Positions 1-11,330 of a DNA stretch of 64,000 bases are shown in pieces. The notes beneath the pieces were generated by a model. The model worked only from the letters and a program-made list of their open reading frames with translations, was not told the DNA's origin and searched no databases. The translations under genes were made by a program, and so were the position numbers. Position 1 is the stretch's first letter; the number at the start of each line of letters is the position of its first letter. The DNA comes from Wolfiporia cocos (lineage: Eukaryota > Basidiomycota > Agaricomycetes > Polyporales > Phaeolaceae): contig JACCLO010000006.1 in the NCBI GenBank assembly GCA_029448655.1, forward strand, positions 2,604,001 through 2,668,000, in the 5' to 3' direction.

Positions 1-1
1 C

Positions 2-2290
2 GACAGGGAACTCCTCGCCATCATGCGAGCACTAGATGAGTGGCGACACTTCATACAGGGATCCGCTGACGCAACCAAAGTCTGGAGCGATCACAAGAAC
101 CTGGAGTACTTTAAAACGCCCCAGAAGATCAACCCGAGACAAGCACAATGGATGACCGAATTACAAGAGTTCGACATCAAGCTCACACACATCCCTGGAA
201 TGAAGAATATCCGCACCAACCCACTCTCTCGACGTATCGACTGGGACGACGGAAAGGAACACCTCGCGGGACAAGTAGTCCTCAAACCACACTTGTTCGG
301 GGACGAACAACCTGAAGAGGGGGTGGATGAAATCGAAAAGCTAAGTTTCATCTCCACCGAAACGATAAAAGCGAGAGTTGAAGCCCAAAAGGCCCTCTAC
401 GACTACGGTTTAGACGCAAACATCGTATTCAAGGAGGGACTAGCGTACCGAAAAGGAAAGCTAGTTATTCCCAACGATGCGGAACTCAAGGGCGACATCA
501 TATCATCGCACCACGATTCGTTGTTAGCAGGACATCCAGGTAGAGACCGTACGCTTACCACCATCCACAAGTCCTACCGGTGGCCGCACATGAGGAGGGA
601 CGTGACGTTATATGTCCGAGGGTGTGTAAAGTGCCAATCAATCAAAGTAGACCACGCTAAACGAGCGGCACCCCTCAACCCCAACCCAACACCGACGAGG
701 AGTTGGGAGAACATATCAGTTGATATGATCACAGGCTTCCCCGAGGTACGAGGCAAGAACGCCATCCTCGTCATCGTCGATATGATGTCGAAGTGGACAA
801 CCGCGATCGAAACAACGGATAAGTTGACGGCAGAAGGATGGGCTAACCTACTCATCAAACACATCGTCACCCAACACGGTATCCCCAAGAAGGTATTCAG
901 TGACAGAGGACCGCAGTTCGTGTCCGAATTCATCAAAGACACGTACAAGAAACTCGGAATCGAAGGAAATCCCTCTACGGCATATCATCCACAGACCGAC
1001 GGACAGACCGAGCGGATGAACCAGGAGTTGGAGGTATACCTACGCCTCTTCGCTAACAGAAATCACACCAACTGGGTGGACCTGTTACCTACGGCCACGT
1101 TCGCATACAACACACATCAGAATGTGTCGACAAAGCAATCGCCATTCTTCATAACACACGGATACGAGCCGAATACAGGATCTAACGTCCCGATGGAAGT
1201 CGACATGTCCCTATCCACAGAGAATTGGGCTGACCACTTGAAAGACGTACAGATGAAGGTGGCGGAAAGCATAGACCTCGCCAAGGCTGCCATGAAAAAA
1301 TACGCCGACCGTCGACGACAACCCTCGAGAAAATACGAGGTCGGAGACAAGGTCTGGCTCGACAGCACCAACCTTCACATGGGCACTCCATCACGAAAAC
1401 TATCCCCAAAGCGATACGGACCCTACCCAGTAGCTGCCAAGATAGGCATGGGCGCATACAAGCTAACGTTAACACCTGATATGCGGGGCATACACCCAGT
1501 GTTTAACGAGATATTACTCACCCCCTACCACGAACCAGAATTCGAACAGCAAAGAATTCTACCTACGCCGGAAACACAGATCACGGCTACTAAAATACTC
1601 CAATCGCGCGAAGAACACGGGCGAGTGGAATATGAAGTACAGTGGTCGGATGGATCGAAAACCTGGGAGTGTAAGCGAGACGTGGACCACTCCCAGGCTG
1701 GCGCTTTCTACGAAGAGAACCCACGCGCACCAGGGGTACAATGGAAAAATAGAACCATCACCGATGGTGACACCAAAGTCGTCGACCCCACTGAAGAGGA
1801 CATACCTCATTATTCGGTTATGAAGAAATACGGGATCACCGTAGTATGTGCCATGCATGCCAGCTTGGACGTACTTATGGAGCGAGAGCGCCCGAAAATA
1901 CGCTGGTGGCATGACAAACCGGTGCAGTTCTTCACTCCTGTAAATCCAGAAACTTACATTGCTACGCATATAATCGAAGTACACCGCCCCATCAAGCGGA
2001 AAAAACCCGATGGCATAACTTACTACGACTACCCGGTGGCATACATACACAAACTAACACGTGAGTTCGACTTCTCCACACAAAAGGGAGCAGGCGACTT
2101 CGTCATTCCTAGACCACCGGGCGAGTACGCAACGATATTTACAAGGACTCCTCAGGACGAGGAACTTAAAGGGGGGGTGATGTCATGGGCAAAAGCTTTC
2201 CCTAATGATAACGAAGCCGATCCGGTCCCCCGAGTCCCAAAGCCCAGCCAGGCCCGGATCATACCTTGGAAGGAGCCGAACAACGTCTAG
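2..2290 (+). CDS. Pol polyprotein, C-terminal part: RNase H end, integrase, chromodomain (partial)
   Basis: The reading frame is open from the window edge; the first in-frame ATG (23) is internal, as element A2 shows by continuing upstream. Visible in order are the end of RNase H (DRELLAIMRALDEW), an integrase zinc-binding His/Cys region (HPGRDRT, CVKCQ), the integrase core with its D, D and E regions (VDMITGFPEV, FSDRGPQF, HPQTDGQTERMNQELEVYL), and a chromodomain-like stretch (ILQSREEHGRVEYEVQWSDG). About 200 more residues follow with no recognised domain. The frame crosses the polypurine tract and ends about 110 nt inside the 3' LTR. One oddity is the RNase H motif ADPLSRR, which reads TNPLSRR here, so a likely catalytic Asp is replaced by Asn. 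No stop interrupts this stretch. Confidence 0.9.
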   Translation, partial: DRELLAIMRALDEWRHFIQGSADATKVWSDHKNLEYFKTPQKINPRQAQWMTELQEFDIKLTHIPGMKNIRTNPLSRRIDWDDGKEHLAGQVVLKPHLFGDEQPEEGVDEIEKLSFISTETIKARVEAQKALYDYGLDANIVFKEGLAYRKGKLVIPNDAELKGDIISSHHDSLLAGHPGRDRTLTTIHKSYRWPHMRRDVTLYVRGCVKCQSIKVDHAKRAAPLNPNPTPTRSWENISVDMITGFPEVRGKNAILVIVDMMSKWTTAIETTDKLTAEGWANLLIKHIVTQHGIPKKVFSDRGPQFVSEFIKDTYKKLGIEGNPSTAYHPQTDGQTERMNQELEVYLRLFANRNHTNWVDLLPTATFAYNTHQNVSTKQSPFFITHGYEPNTGSNVPMEVDMSLSTENWADHLKDVQMKVAESIDLAKAAMKKYADRRRQPSRKYEVGDKVWLDSTNLHMGTPSRKLSPKRYGPYPVAAKIGMGAYKLTLTPDMRGIHPVFNEILLTPYHEPEFEQQRILPTPETQITATKILQSREEHGRVEYEVQWSDGSKTWECKRDVDHSQAGAFYEENPRAPGVQWKNRTITDGDTKVVDPTEEDIPHYSVMKKYGITVVCAMHASLDVLMERERPKIRWWHDKPVQFFTPVNPETYIATHIIEVHRPIKRKKPDGITYYDYPVAYIHKLTREFDFSTQKGAGDFVIPRPPGEYATIFTRTPQDEELKGGVMSWAKAFPNDNEADPVPRVPKPSQARIIPWKEPNNV

Positions 2291-2563
2291 ATAACGACAC
2301 AAGGTCCGGTTCCCACACGGCCACGATGACCGCTACGTATTTGATATACTCTACGCTTCTATGTTTCAGAGTCTGGCTTAGACCCCTACCTTAGTCTCGT
2401 ACCAGACTCCCTAGTTACCATATATGGCCATTATAGTACAAACATGTACAAACAGCCTACTAGTATAATAGCAGGCCTCGTTCAGCTGGTAACCCCAGTC
2501 TGAACTTGGCGTTCATCCACTTCGCTCCCCTCAGTTCAATCTAAGGTTTTAGTGGCCTTGTCA
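2181..2563 (+). repeat. 3' LTR of element A1 (LTR-A)
   Basis: The LTR begins TGTCATGGGC and ends CCTTGTCA, and is 383 bp against 384 bp for both LTRs of A2. It contains a TATA-like TATAAT and, shortly downstream, the 11-nt self-primer sequence AGTCTGAACTT. Its first 110 bp also code for the end of pol. Confidence 0.93.
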
Positions 2564-2689
2564 ACTTCAGTCAATTATCTTAATCTGCCAACTGCCCTTC
2601 GCTTAAGAAATCGCAGTTGCGAGCTAGGTTTGCACGCAGATTAATCTGCTAGCTGCGGCAGATTAATCTACTGTGACAATAAAATGGTA

Positions 2690-2790
2690 CATCCAGGATT
2701 CGAACCAAGGACCTTAGCACAGATGAGAATAAGAGCATCGCAGCATACATTAGCCAACTGAGCTACAGTGCGACTAGTGTCAGCCCCATT
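2690..2790 (-). other. tRNA-like Pol III unit, left arm
   Basis: On the minus strand there is a perfect A box TAGCTCAGTTGG (2754-2765), 47 nt to a perfect B box GGTTCGAATCC (2696-2706), and a T-run after the acceptor-like end ATGTACCA. The acceptor stem does not pair well and the anticodon arm has extra bases, so a functional tRNA is doubtful. Confidence 0.5.
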
Positions 2791-2912
2791 TTAAGCAATA
2801 TATAGAGTATTTTGTAAACTTCATTTTCACAGTTTAACATCTTCCATAACACAAATACAAATGAATCTGCCTCTAAAGACCTGTGATTCCAGTGTATTCA
2901 GCTTTCTCATGG

Positions 2913-3285
2913 TGTCACAAGCCAATTTCTTTCGCCTAGCTAGTGACTAGAGCCTGAACCCTTAGTTTATCTAAGCGCACGCCTAGCAGTCACGTGCCAA
3001 GACCCCGGACACCCTATCACGTGTTGTCAGCCCCCCGGACACTCTGTGCCATGTACCTACACCCATTATAGGGTTACCTACGATATATCGGACCATCAGC
3101 TTACATAATACTGTACAGCAGCCAAACATGTACAAACAGTAGAATAGCATATATACTGGCCAATGAGCAGGGTAGCACCCCAGACTCGTCTTGGCCTTAT
3201 ACGCCTTGAGTAGCCTCAGACTAGGATTGCGCTGAAACGCGAGTAACAATCCCCTGAGTAGTTGCTTGAAGTGTTGCTTGTGTCA
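2913..3285 (+). repeat. 5' LTR of element B (LTR-B)
   Basis: It begins TGTCACAAGCC and ends TTGCTTGTGTCA. A TATA-like ATATATA (about 3149-3155) lies about 30 nt upstream of the self-primer sequence AGACTCGTCTT (3182-3192), which marks the likely start of the RNA. Confidence 0.95.
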
Positions 3286-3286
3286 T

Positions 3287-3297
3287 AAGACGAGTCT
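3287..3297 (+). promoter_or_regulatory. Self-complementary primer-binding site of element B
   Basis: AAGACGAGTCT starts two bases after the 5' LTR and is the exact reverse complement of AGACTCGTCTT inside the LTR (3182-3192). This is the arrangement of Tf1-type self-priming, where the folded 5' end of the RNA primes reverse transcription instead of a tRNA. Confidence 0.75.
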
Positions 3298-4056
3298 CCC
3301 CCCCGCTTAGTGGTTTTACCCTAAGCAACCCCGGCGCACTAGGGGTAAAGTGCACCTTTCTTCCGCTCTTGTTGAACTTCGGTTCTCCGAGCACGTGATC
3401 GGTTTTCATACCCGCCACATCCCAGGGTTAAGGGATTAGAGTTCTGGGGGAATCACTGCGAACAGTGTGTAGGGGACCACTCCTACCGTTGCTTCAAAGC
3501 TACTGAGCCACTGTCGTGCAACGCGGCGTAAAGGCTTTGGGTTTCATCCCCACCAGAGTAACTGTGCACCCATCGCGTAATAATCAAAGGCGACAAGGGG
3601 CCCTCTGGCAGCTTATTGAAGCACTGGTCGTCTATTTACGGGCCTTATTGCCCCGACGATACGCGCATTACCGCGCCCCCATTACTATACAACCCAGCGC
3701 GTAACCCGCGGCTGAAGAGGCAGGAAATCGCCTATACTGTACCGGCACTTGCCGCCATACGGTAGAACTTTTTACACGCCCCATCACATAGGCGGATAGT
3801 TCCCGTGCCCCCGGTATCCCAAATTAGCTTCGGGGCTGGACGAGGTTTCGGAGGCTGCGTTTTCTAGCCGGCTTTGGGAAGAAAACCCCTTAGCGTTTCT
3901 TTGCACATCTCCAAAAAGAGGTGGACGCAGTTTGTAGTAGATTGAGACTTTCTAGTTACCACCCCGATAGCTCTTCGGAGGCGCCACAGTGGGCAGGTAG
4001 CGGTCTCGATTGTGACTACATCTTTTTCTACGATATAATCTTCACACACACCTACC
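3298..4056 (+). other. Leader of element B between primer-binding site and gag
   Basis: This stretch of about 760 bp has no convincing ORF. The first gag-like ATG is at 4057. It probably serves as a 5' untranslated leader, perhaps with packaging signals, but I see no recognisable motif. Confidence 0.5.
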
Positions 4057-7000
4057 ATGGAGTCCTTCTACGACGACTTCGGACGCTTGTCTGTACAAGA
4101 CAGTATGCACGCGCCCCACCCCGTGGAAATAGCCCCCCTCTCGGATCACACCATAGCCGGCAGCCAATATCTACCGTCAGTCCGCACATTTGCCCCCAAC
4201 CGAGCACCTGGGTTGGAATTTTACGACCAGGCATTCGCCCTTGCCCAAAACCAATCAGCCACCGTCAGGGGAGCGAGCCAGCTGGGTCACATCGACTCAC
4301 CGCTAGCTCTGCAATGGGCATTCCCGCCCAACCCAACTTCGGCGGACTTTGGGGAACGGTGCCAACAGGTAGTACAGGCAATGATGGCAGTAGGGACATG
4401 GTCGTTGGAAATGGGAGCACGTTTCCTACGAGAGGCGCAGCGGTTACAGGCGGACGCTCTCCAAGCCGGAGACGGAGCATCCTTGCACAGTCCGGCACCA
4501 CCTCCCGTCCAAACCCCCATCTCAGTCGCCAAAAGCAGGTTCCGCCCCATGGAAAACTGAGTTCGATCGGTGCACATGCACTCTCCCCAGCGAACTCCGC
4601 GCGGATCCCGACCACTCCCGACTCCCCCGACACGCGGCAACTCCCGGCAGACAAACCCATTCCTGCCCGGCTACACCCCTCCGGTACTCGCGACCCCGGC
4701 TCCAACTCGTCCCGCCTCATTCACACAGGCAACATGTCCCGCACTCGACATGTTTGGTAACTCGGTCCCTCCGCCGCCTCAGGCACCGCCCGTGAACACC
4801 TGGGGGGCCGTGCCCCTCCAGGGAACTCGTGCGTCTATGTGGAGGCCCGTCAAACCGGCATCATTGCAATGGGACGCGTACTCCATGCTGCCCGTGCCAA
4901 GGCCCGACCCCCAGTACAAGTCCAAGGTCAGGGAACCGGAAGCCTTCACAGGCAACGGTTTCACAGACTGGTTCATGCGGCTTCAACTCTACATCGACGA
5001 TAACGCACCCATCCTTTACACCAACTCAAAAAAGGTGGGAGCGGCAGTCTCGCTGATCCGCGGACCCAAAGTCGACTCCTGGGTAACAGGGTTCACGAGG
5101 GAACATTACCTCAGTGGACAATGGAGGATCAGCTGGCAACGGTTCGTCTGGGAGTTGCACCAGAAGTTCGGCGACCCAGACCTGGAGAAAAAGGCAGCGG
5201 TAGCGGCAGAGCGGCTCACCATGACGCTCGGTAAAGGCGAAGAGTACTTCCAGGAGCTCGAACGACTCTTGGGAGAAGCCAAGTATGACAGGGAGAACCA
5301 GGTAGTCCACAGCTGGATCACCAGGGCAATCCACAAGGACATCTACTCTTCGGTTCACCAGGCTTTCGTTGCCGCCACCGTCAACGACAAATCGCAATGT
5401 GGCTACAACGTCCAGATCCTGGAGGACTACGAATCCTGGAAACAGGCAATCCTCCGGACCGACAATGCGATGCGTTGACTCCGGGATGAGGAGAAGCTGC
5501 GAAGCACCAAGGGTACCACGGACAAGGGCAAGGAGCGTGCTAAGCCCGAGCGCGCCCCTCGGGCAGAACCAACATCGGAAGAACGGGCGAACCTGCTCAA
5601 GAGGAAGTGCCACTCTTGCAGCAAGACGCAGGCTGAGGCACCTGGCAAGGGATGCACCAAGGCATCCTGGCACCAACCGAACTGGCGGTCCAAGACCACG
5701 ACCACCCCCACCGCCAGTGGATCTGGAACGCAGCGAACCCGGCAGGCTATCGCAGGGGATGAAGCTCCCAAGGTCCTAGGTGAGATCCCCCAGGAGGACT
5801 TCGTCCGAATGGTGGCCGCCTGGGCCAAGGAGAACCCTGATGCCGCGAAGGAAGCCGGGTTCACCCCCACTCAGGTAAGTCCCTCCCCCTCGAATCGTTT
5901 TTCAGTATTGGAAGTAGAAGAACCAGTAAACTCCCAAAAAAATGATTCGGCTGCCACGGAGAACGACGAACCGGTGGATGGACTATATGGGCTAGAGACC
6001 GGGGCCCCGATATTAGAATCAGTATCTGTACCTCTCGCATCTGTAGAATCGGACATAGACGACGACGACGGAGCTTCAACATGCTCCGACGATTTGTTTG
6101 TAACAGCCTTGGAGGCGCCTCCCACTGGAGCGTGGCGGGAGGCTAATACCGTGCTTAATTCCTCCAATGTTAATGTAACATATGTTCCAATGGATGTGGA
6201 TCCGGTAGTGACATCAGATGTGGAAATGGCAGACACATCTGATGCCACTAAGAAAAAATCAGAAAAGAAAGTACGGCGTAGACGCGTCAAGAAAAAGACC
6301 GTCACGCTCGATATCTACCTAGACCACCCACGGGCAATCCCACCTGAGCGCAAAAGCGAAGGTGCCGCCGGGTACGACCTCTATTCTGCGGAAGAGGTCG
6401 TTGTTCCAAATGGGAAACGTATCACCGTAGACACTGGCATCAAAATCAGGATGCCAGCCGGTGTGTACAGACAAATCGCTCCATGATCCGGACTTGCTCT
6501 CAAAGGAGTCGACGTGGAGGGTGGTGTAGTAGACAAAGACTACACCGGCCGAGTAAAAGTCATACTGAATAATCAGACCGGAGCAGATTATCAGGTCGAG
6601 TATGGGGACAGAATCGCCCAGTTCATACTTGAATGCAATGACACCCAACACCAAGATCGTTAAGTCGATCCGTGAAACCACATGAGGAACACAGGGTTTC
6701 GGTTCAACTGGCAAGAAACTCAGGGGAAGTGTAGTGGTCATCCAGACGGGAAAACGGGGAAAGCAGATCGAAGTACCGATCACTCTCCACCGCCCCGACG
6801 GACGTGCCCTCTTCACAAAGGCTCTCATCGATTCCGGTTCTACTGGATCGGTGATCAGTAAGTCCTACGTGGAGGAACACCGACTCAAGCAGATCCCATT
6901 GGACCACCCTATCAAGCTGTTCAACACCGACGGATCAACCAACAGCATGGGGCTAATGACGCACTACGTCGAGCTCCAGATGCAGATCGACACGCACTTG

Positions 7001-10000
7001 GAAACCCGCAAGTTCCACGTCACGGAACTTAGCTCCGCGGACATCTTTCTGGGCTTCGACTGGCTCGAGGACCACAACCCTTCCATCGATTGGAAGAAGC
7101 AATGGATCACGTTCTCTTGTGACTGCGAACACGAGCAGATCGAGGACGGTGACCATATCTATTACATTTTCGCTGACGCATGGATCCGCAACAGGGACGA
7201 GTGTAGAGCGGACATCGCCGAACGAGTCCGCGCTACGAAGGCAACAGAGATCGCCATCGCAACGGGCAAAACCACGGAAGCCAAGACGTTCGAGGAGGTC
7301 GTACCCGAGTACTTGCACGAATTCAAAGACGTGTTCGAGGAAACGGAATTCGACACACTCCCAGAACGGCGACCGTGGGATCACGCCATCGAGCTCCTCC
7401 CCAATTCGGAACCATACGCGGGCAAGATTTATGCCCTTTCACCTAGAGAACAAGACGCTTTGGACGACTTCTTAGAAGAACAGCTGCGCACGGGCCGCAT
7501 CCGCCCATCGAAGTCACCATGGGGAGCACCATTCTTCTTCGTCAAAAAGAAGGATGGGAAACTGCGACCTATCCAGGACTATCGAAAGTTGAACCAGATG
7601 ACCAAGAAGAACAAGTACCCACTCCCGCTTATCACGGAGCTACTCAACAAGCTAAAGCGCGCTAAGTACTTTTCTAAATTGGACATTCGTTGGGGATACA
7701 CCAATGTCAGAATCAAGGAAGGCGACGAAGAAAAAGCTGCCTTCATCACTAATAGAGGGCTCTACGAGCCATTAGTGATGTTCTTCGGAATGTGCAATGC
7801 ACCGGGCACATTCCAGACCTTGATGAACGACATATTTAGAGACCTAGTCCTCACAGGGAAGGTCATTGTATATCTAGACGATATCCTTATTTTCACGGAG
7901 AACCAGAAAGAACATAGATAGATCCTGCGCAAGGTTCTTCTAGTTCTCCGTCAAAATAAGCTAACATGTAAACCAGAGAAGTGCGAGTTCGAGAAGTCCA
8001 CAGTAGAGTACCTGGGACACATAATCTCTCACGGGGAAATCCGTATGGATCCCGCGAAGGTAGCTGCAGTAGCCGAATGGCCAGCACCTCGGAGCAAGAA
8101 AGAAGTGCAATCCTTCATTGGATTCGCAAACTTCTACCAGAGATTCATCCCGAAGTTCTCAACGGTAGCGCGCCCCCTTATCAATCTAACCAAATATGGG
8201 GAATGGCAATGGGGCGCGACAGAACAGGAATGCTTTGACAAGTTAAAAAACATCTTCGTCACAGCACCTGTACTAGGGATACCAAACAATGACGACCCCT
8301 TCCGCATTGAGGCAGACTCTTCAGACTTTGCAACTGGAGCCTGCCTCATGCAGAAGCAGGACAACATCTGGAAGCCCATAGCGTACCATTCAAAAACGCT
8401 ACTACCGGCAGAACGTAACTACGAGATCTACGATCGAGAACTCCTGGCTATTATGCGCGCCCTGGACGAATGGCGCCACTTTGTAATGGGTGCAAAACAC
8501 CCTGTAGAAGTACTAACGGACCATAAGAACCTAGAATACTTTAAGACCCCGCAGAAAATTAATCCGCGACAAGCCCGGTGGATGACGGAACTCGCCGAGT
8601 ATGACCTACAACTCGTGCACATCCCCGGGAAGACCAATGGAAGGGCAGACGGACTATCCCGACGAGGCGATCACGATGACAACAAGAATCACCTCGAAGG
8701 ACAAACCGTCTTGAAGGAACACCTTTTCGCCAAAGACAGCGCAGAAAGGCTGCGATCCTCATTCTATACCCTACCTCACGGAATCACCCACGAGGAGGTA
8801 AAAGAGAGGGTCAAAGCGGAAGCCGCTCTCTACGACAAAGAGGTAGTAGAAGGAACAGTGGACACGGCCGAGGACGGCCTACGCTACAGGAGGGGGAAGT
8901 TGATCATTCCGAGAGATGAGGAATTAATCGGAAAAATCATTTCTTCATTCCACGACACGGTCTCGGCAGGACACCCCGGTACAGAAAACACGTACACTGC
9001 CATTCACCGCTCGTATTGGTGGCCAAAGATGCGAAACGACATCCGCCAATACGTCAAGGCATGTATCAAGTGCCAGCGTGCCAAGCCAGACCGCTCAAAG
9101 AGAGCTGCACCACTGAACCCAAATCCAACACCCGCACACAATTGGGAGAATATTTCCGTAGACATGATCACGGGACTCCCAGTATCCAAGGGTCGGGATG
9201 CTATTATTGTAGTTGTAGATATGAAATCCAAGGACTATATCGCGGTCCCAACCACAACCAGACTTACCGCTGAAGGTTGGGCCAATATATTCGTAGATAA
9301 AGTATATGCACAACACGGACTACCGAAGAAAGTATTTAGCGACAGAGGACCACAATTTGTATCGGACTTCATTGAAGACGTATATCGTAGACTAGGCATC
9401 AAAGGAAACCCTAGTACCGCATTCCACCCACAGACAGACGGGCAGACGGAACGAATGAACCAGGAACTAGAGGTGTACCTACGATTATTTATCAACGATA
9501 CCCATACCAACTGGCCGGACTTACTCCCGCTAGCTAGCTTCGCCTACAAATGTCACGTACATAGTAGCATGGGCTATAGCCCCTTTTATCTCACTCACGG
9601 ATACCACCCATTTACAGGAGTGGAGGCACCAGAGCTGGAAGAGGGGGTGGGAGCCGCCAAGGATTGGGTCGAGCACATGCACGAAGTCAGCCAAACCGCT
9701 TCAAAGAATCTTGAGAAAGCCAAACTTCGTATGAAAGAGTATTACGACCGGAAACGAACCAACCCTCACACATACAACGAGGGAGACATGGTTTGGGTCG
9801 ATGGGCGAAACATTAACATGGGAAACCCTACGAAGAAACTCGATTCAAAGCGGTACGGCCCATATAAGGTCACAAAGAAAGTCGGACATGGAGCATATGA
9901 ACTGGACCTGCCCGCAGACATGCGAGGCATATACCCCGTATTCAACGAGGTCCTACTACTCCCGTATCATGCTCCGGCTTTCCCCACTCAGAACCATAAC

Positions 10001-10645
10001 GAACGGACAGAAGGCAATGACGCTCGCAGGCCTCTCAGGATCCTCGCATCCAGGGAAGACCGAGGGCGAGTCGAGCTGGAAGTCGAATGGACTGATGGGA
10101 CTACAACATGGGAAAGGAAACGCGGATTAATGCCATGGCAGGACTTAGTAACCAAGTTCTTCGAAGAAAGACCAACCGCTCCAGGCCATCAGTGGAAAAA
10201 CAGACACACTGAATGGGACCCCGAGTGGGAAGACTTCGATAGAAAGGCCACCGTCATGGGGCTTAGGCAGAACCCGAACGAGTTCATCATCCACGACGAC
10301 GTAGACATCGAACTATTGAAGGACGCGAAAATACCCTTCTATATCTACCCCAAACAACTCGTCGCCAGGAACTTCTGGTTCTGCAATCCGCAAACTTGTG
10401 TCATACGATATGGAATACAAGTGGGACAATGCATAGAATCCACCATACCCAACAACCCGGGTTGGATCTATCCTGTACAGTATACCATACAGATGGCAAA
10501 CCCGTACATCTGTCAGAAACACAAGCACAACCACCCATGTCAGATAGACCAAAACCTGTGCAAGGTGATTGCTGGGCGTGGGGACACGCATCTAGAAGAG
10601 GGGGTACTGTCACAAGCCGATTTCTTTCGCCTAGCTAGTGACTAG
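4057..10645 (+). pseudogene. Gag-dUTPase-Pol polyprotein of element B, broken
   Basis: One reading frame runs from 4057, interrupted by stops at 4558, 5476 and 6484. A 1-nt shift near 6645 moves it to the next frame, where stops at 6683 (TGA) and 7919 (TAG) follow before the end at 10645. The order is: gag capsid-like region (about 4900-5470); a Cys/His motif CX2CX11CX5H (5608-5673); a Lys/Arg-rich stretch (6250-6300); dUTPase (about 6300-6720; [18 protein letters not shown]); protease (ALIDSGSTG, about 6820); RT (YLDD at 7871-7882); RNase H; integrase (HPQTDGQTERMNQELEVYL); and a chromodomain-like region. A C-terminal extension of about 170 residues with several Cys and His follows and has no known match. 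The end of the frame crosses the polypurine tract (about 10594-10604) and enters the 3' LTR. The 6484 stop falls on the Arg of dUTPase motif 2 (PRSG in A2). Confidence 0.93.
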
Positions 10646-10980
10646 AGCCTGAACCCTTATTTTATCTAAGCGCACGCCTAGCAGTCACGTGCCAAGACCC
10701 TGGACACCCTATCACGTGTTGTCAGCCCCCCGGACACTCTGTGCCGTGTACCTACACCCATTATAGGGTTACCTACGATATATCGGACCATCAGCTTACA
10801 TAATACTGTACAGCAGCCAAACATGTACAAACAGTAGAATAGCATATATACTGGCCAACGAGCAGGGTAGCACCCCAGACTCGTCTTGGCCTTATACGCC
10901 TTGAGTAGCCTCAGACTAGGATTGCGCTGAAACGCGAGTAACAATCCCCTGAGTAGTTGCTTGAAGTGTTGCTTGTGTCA
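10608..10980 (+). repeat. 3' LTR of element B (LTR-B)
   Basis: It is 373 bp and nearly identical to 2913-3285. The polypurine tract AGAAGAGGGGG lies just upstream. It is followed by the target duplication CATGG. Confidence 0.95.
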
Positions 10981-11124
10981 CATGGTGAGTTGCTCCAGGT
11001 CAAGCATGGTAAATCATTGATTTCTGTATGCTTGTTGTAGCAGTTAGTTGCCTTGATGATTTGCGAAAATTGTGTGTAAAATTTGCGTTATATATATTTT
11101 AATTGGTCAATGGTACCTGTTGCC

Positions 11125-11212
11125 ACAATGGCTCAGTTGGTTAATTACGCTGCGATGCTGTTATTCTCATCTGCGCTAAGGTCCTTGGTTTGAATCCGGG
11201 ATGTACCATTTT
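11125..11212 (+). other. tRNA-like Pol III unit, right arm
   Basis: There is a perfect A box TGGCTCAGTTGG (11129-11140), a B box with one mismatch GGTTTGAATCC (11187-11197), and a TTTT terminator (11209-11212). It is the inverted counterpart of the unit at 2690-2790. It is probably a SINE-like or tRNA-derived part of the inverted-repeat element, not a working tRNA gene. Confidence 0.5.
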
Positions 11213-11330
11213 ATTGTCACAGTAGATTAATCTGCCGCAGTTAGCAGATTAATCTGCGTGCAAACCTAGCTCGCAACTGCGATTTCTTAAGCGAAGGGCA
11301 GTTGGCAGATTGGGGTAATTGACTGAAACT

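Larger units (their letters stand above)
1..2563 (+). mobile_element. Ty3/gypsy chromovirus A1, 3' part
   Basis: This is the 3' end of an LTR retrotransposon whose 5' part lies outside the window. It holds the end of pol, a polypurine tract (about 2162-2178) and a 3' LTR. It matches element A2 (13619-22013) closely over its whole length. The inverted-repeat element starts directly after the LTR, so A1 probably inserted into it; the predicted target duplication is ACTTC, but the left flank is not visible. Confidence 0.95.
2913..10980 (+). mobile_element. Ty3/gypsy chromovirus B, full length, decayed
   Basis: The element is 8068 bp with two 373-bp LTRs and a perfect 5-bp target duplication, CATGG (2908-2912 and 10981-10985). 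The gene order is gag, dUTPase, protease, RT, RNase H, integrase, chromodomain-like region, C-terminal extension. It is broken by several in-frame stops and a frameshift. The two LTRs differ at only a handful of sites, so the insertion is fairly young despite the broken coding region. Confidence 0.95.
2564..11330. repeat. Inverted-repeat element with tRNA-like arms, split by element B
   Basis: Sequence 2570-2790 reappears as a near-identical reverse complement at about 11115-11330. Without element B (2913-10980) the two arms would be separated by only about 240 bp. Each arm holds Pol III A and B boxes, a T-run terminator, and then a tail that contains a perfect 12-bp hairpin stem (AGATTAATCTGC/GCAGATTAATCT). 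The tRNA-like units point outward from the centre. The left end is hidden by LTR-A; the right end is taken where similarity stops (TTGACTGAAA) and is approximate. It could be a foldback MITE or two SINEs head to head. I do not recognise the family. Confidence 0.7.

Noticed and set aside
2690..2790. Functional tRNA gene
   Set aside because: A and B boxes are good but the acceptor stem does not pair and the anticodon arm has extra bases; it is one arm of an inverted repeat.
3921..4760. 279-codon ORF in the 5' part of element B
   Set aside because: It is out of frame with gag, Ser/Pro/Arg-rich, and explained as a shadow of the gag frame starting at 4057.
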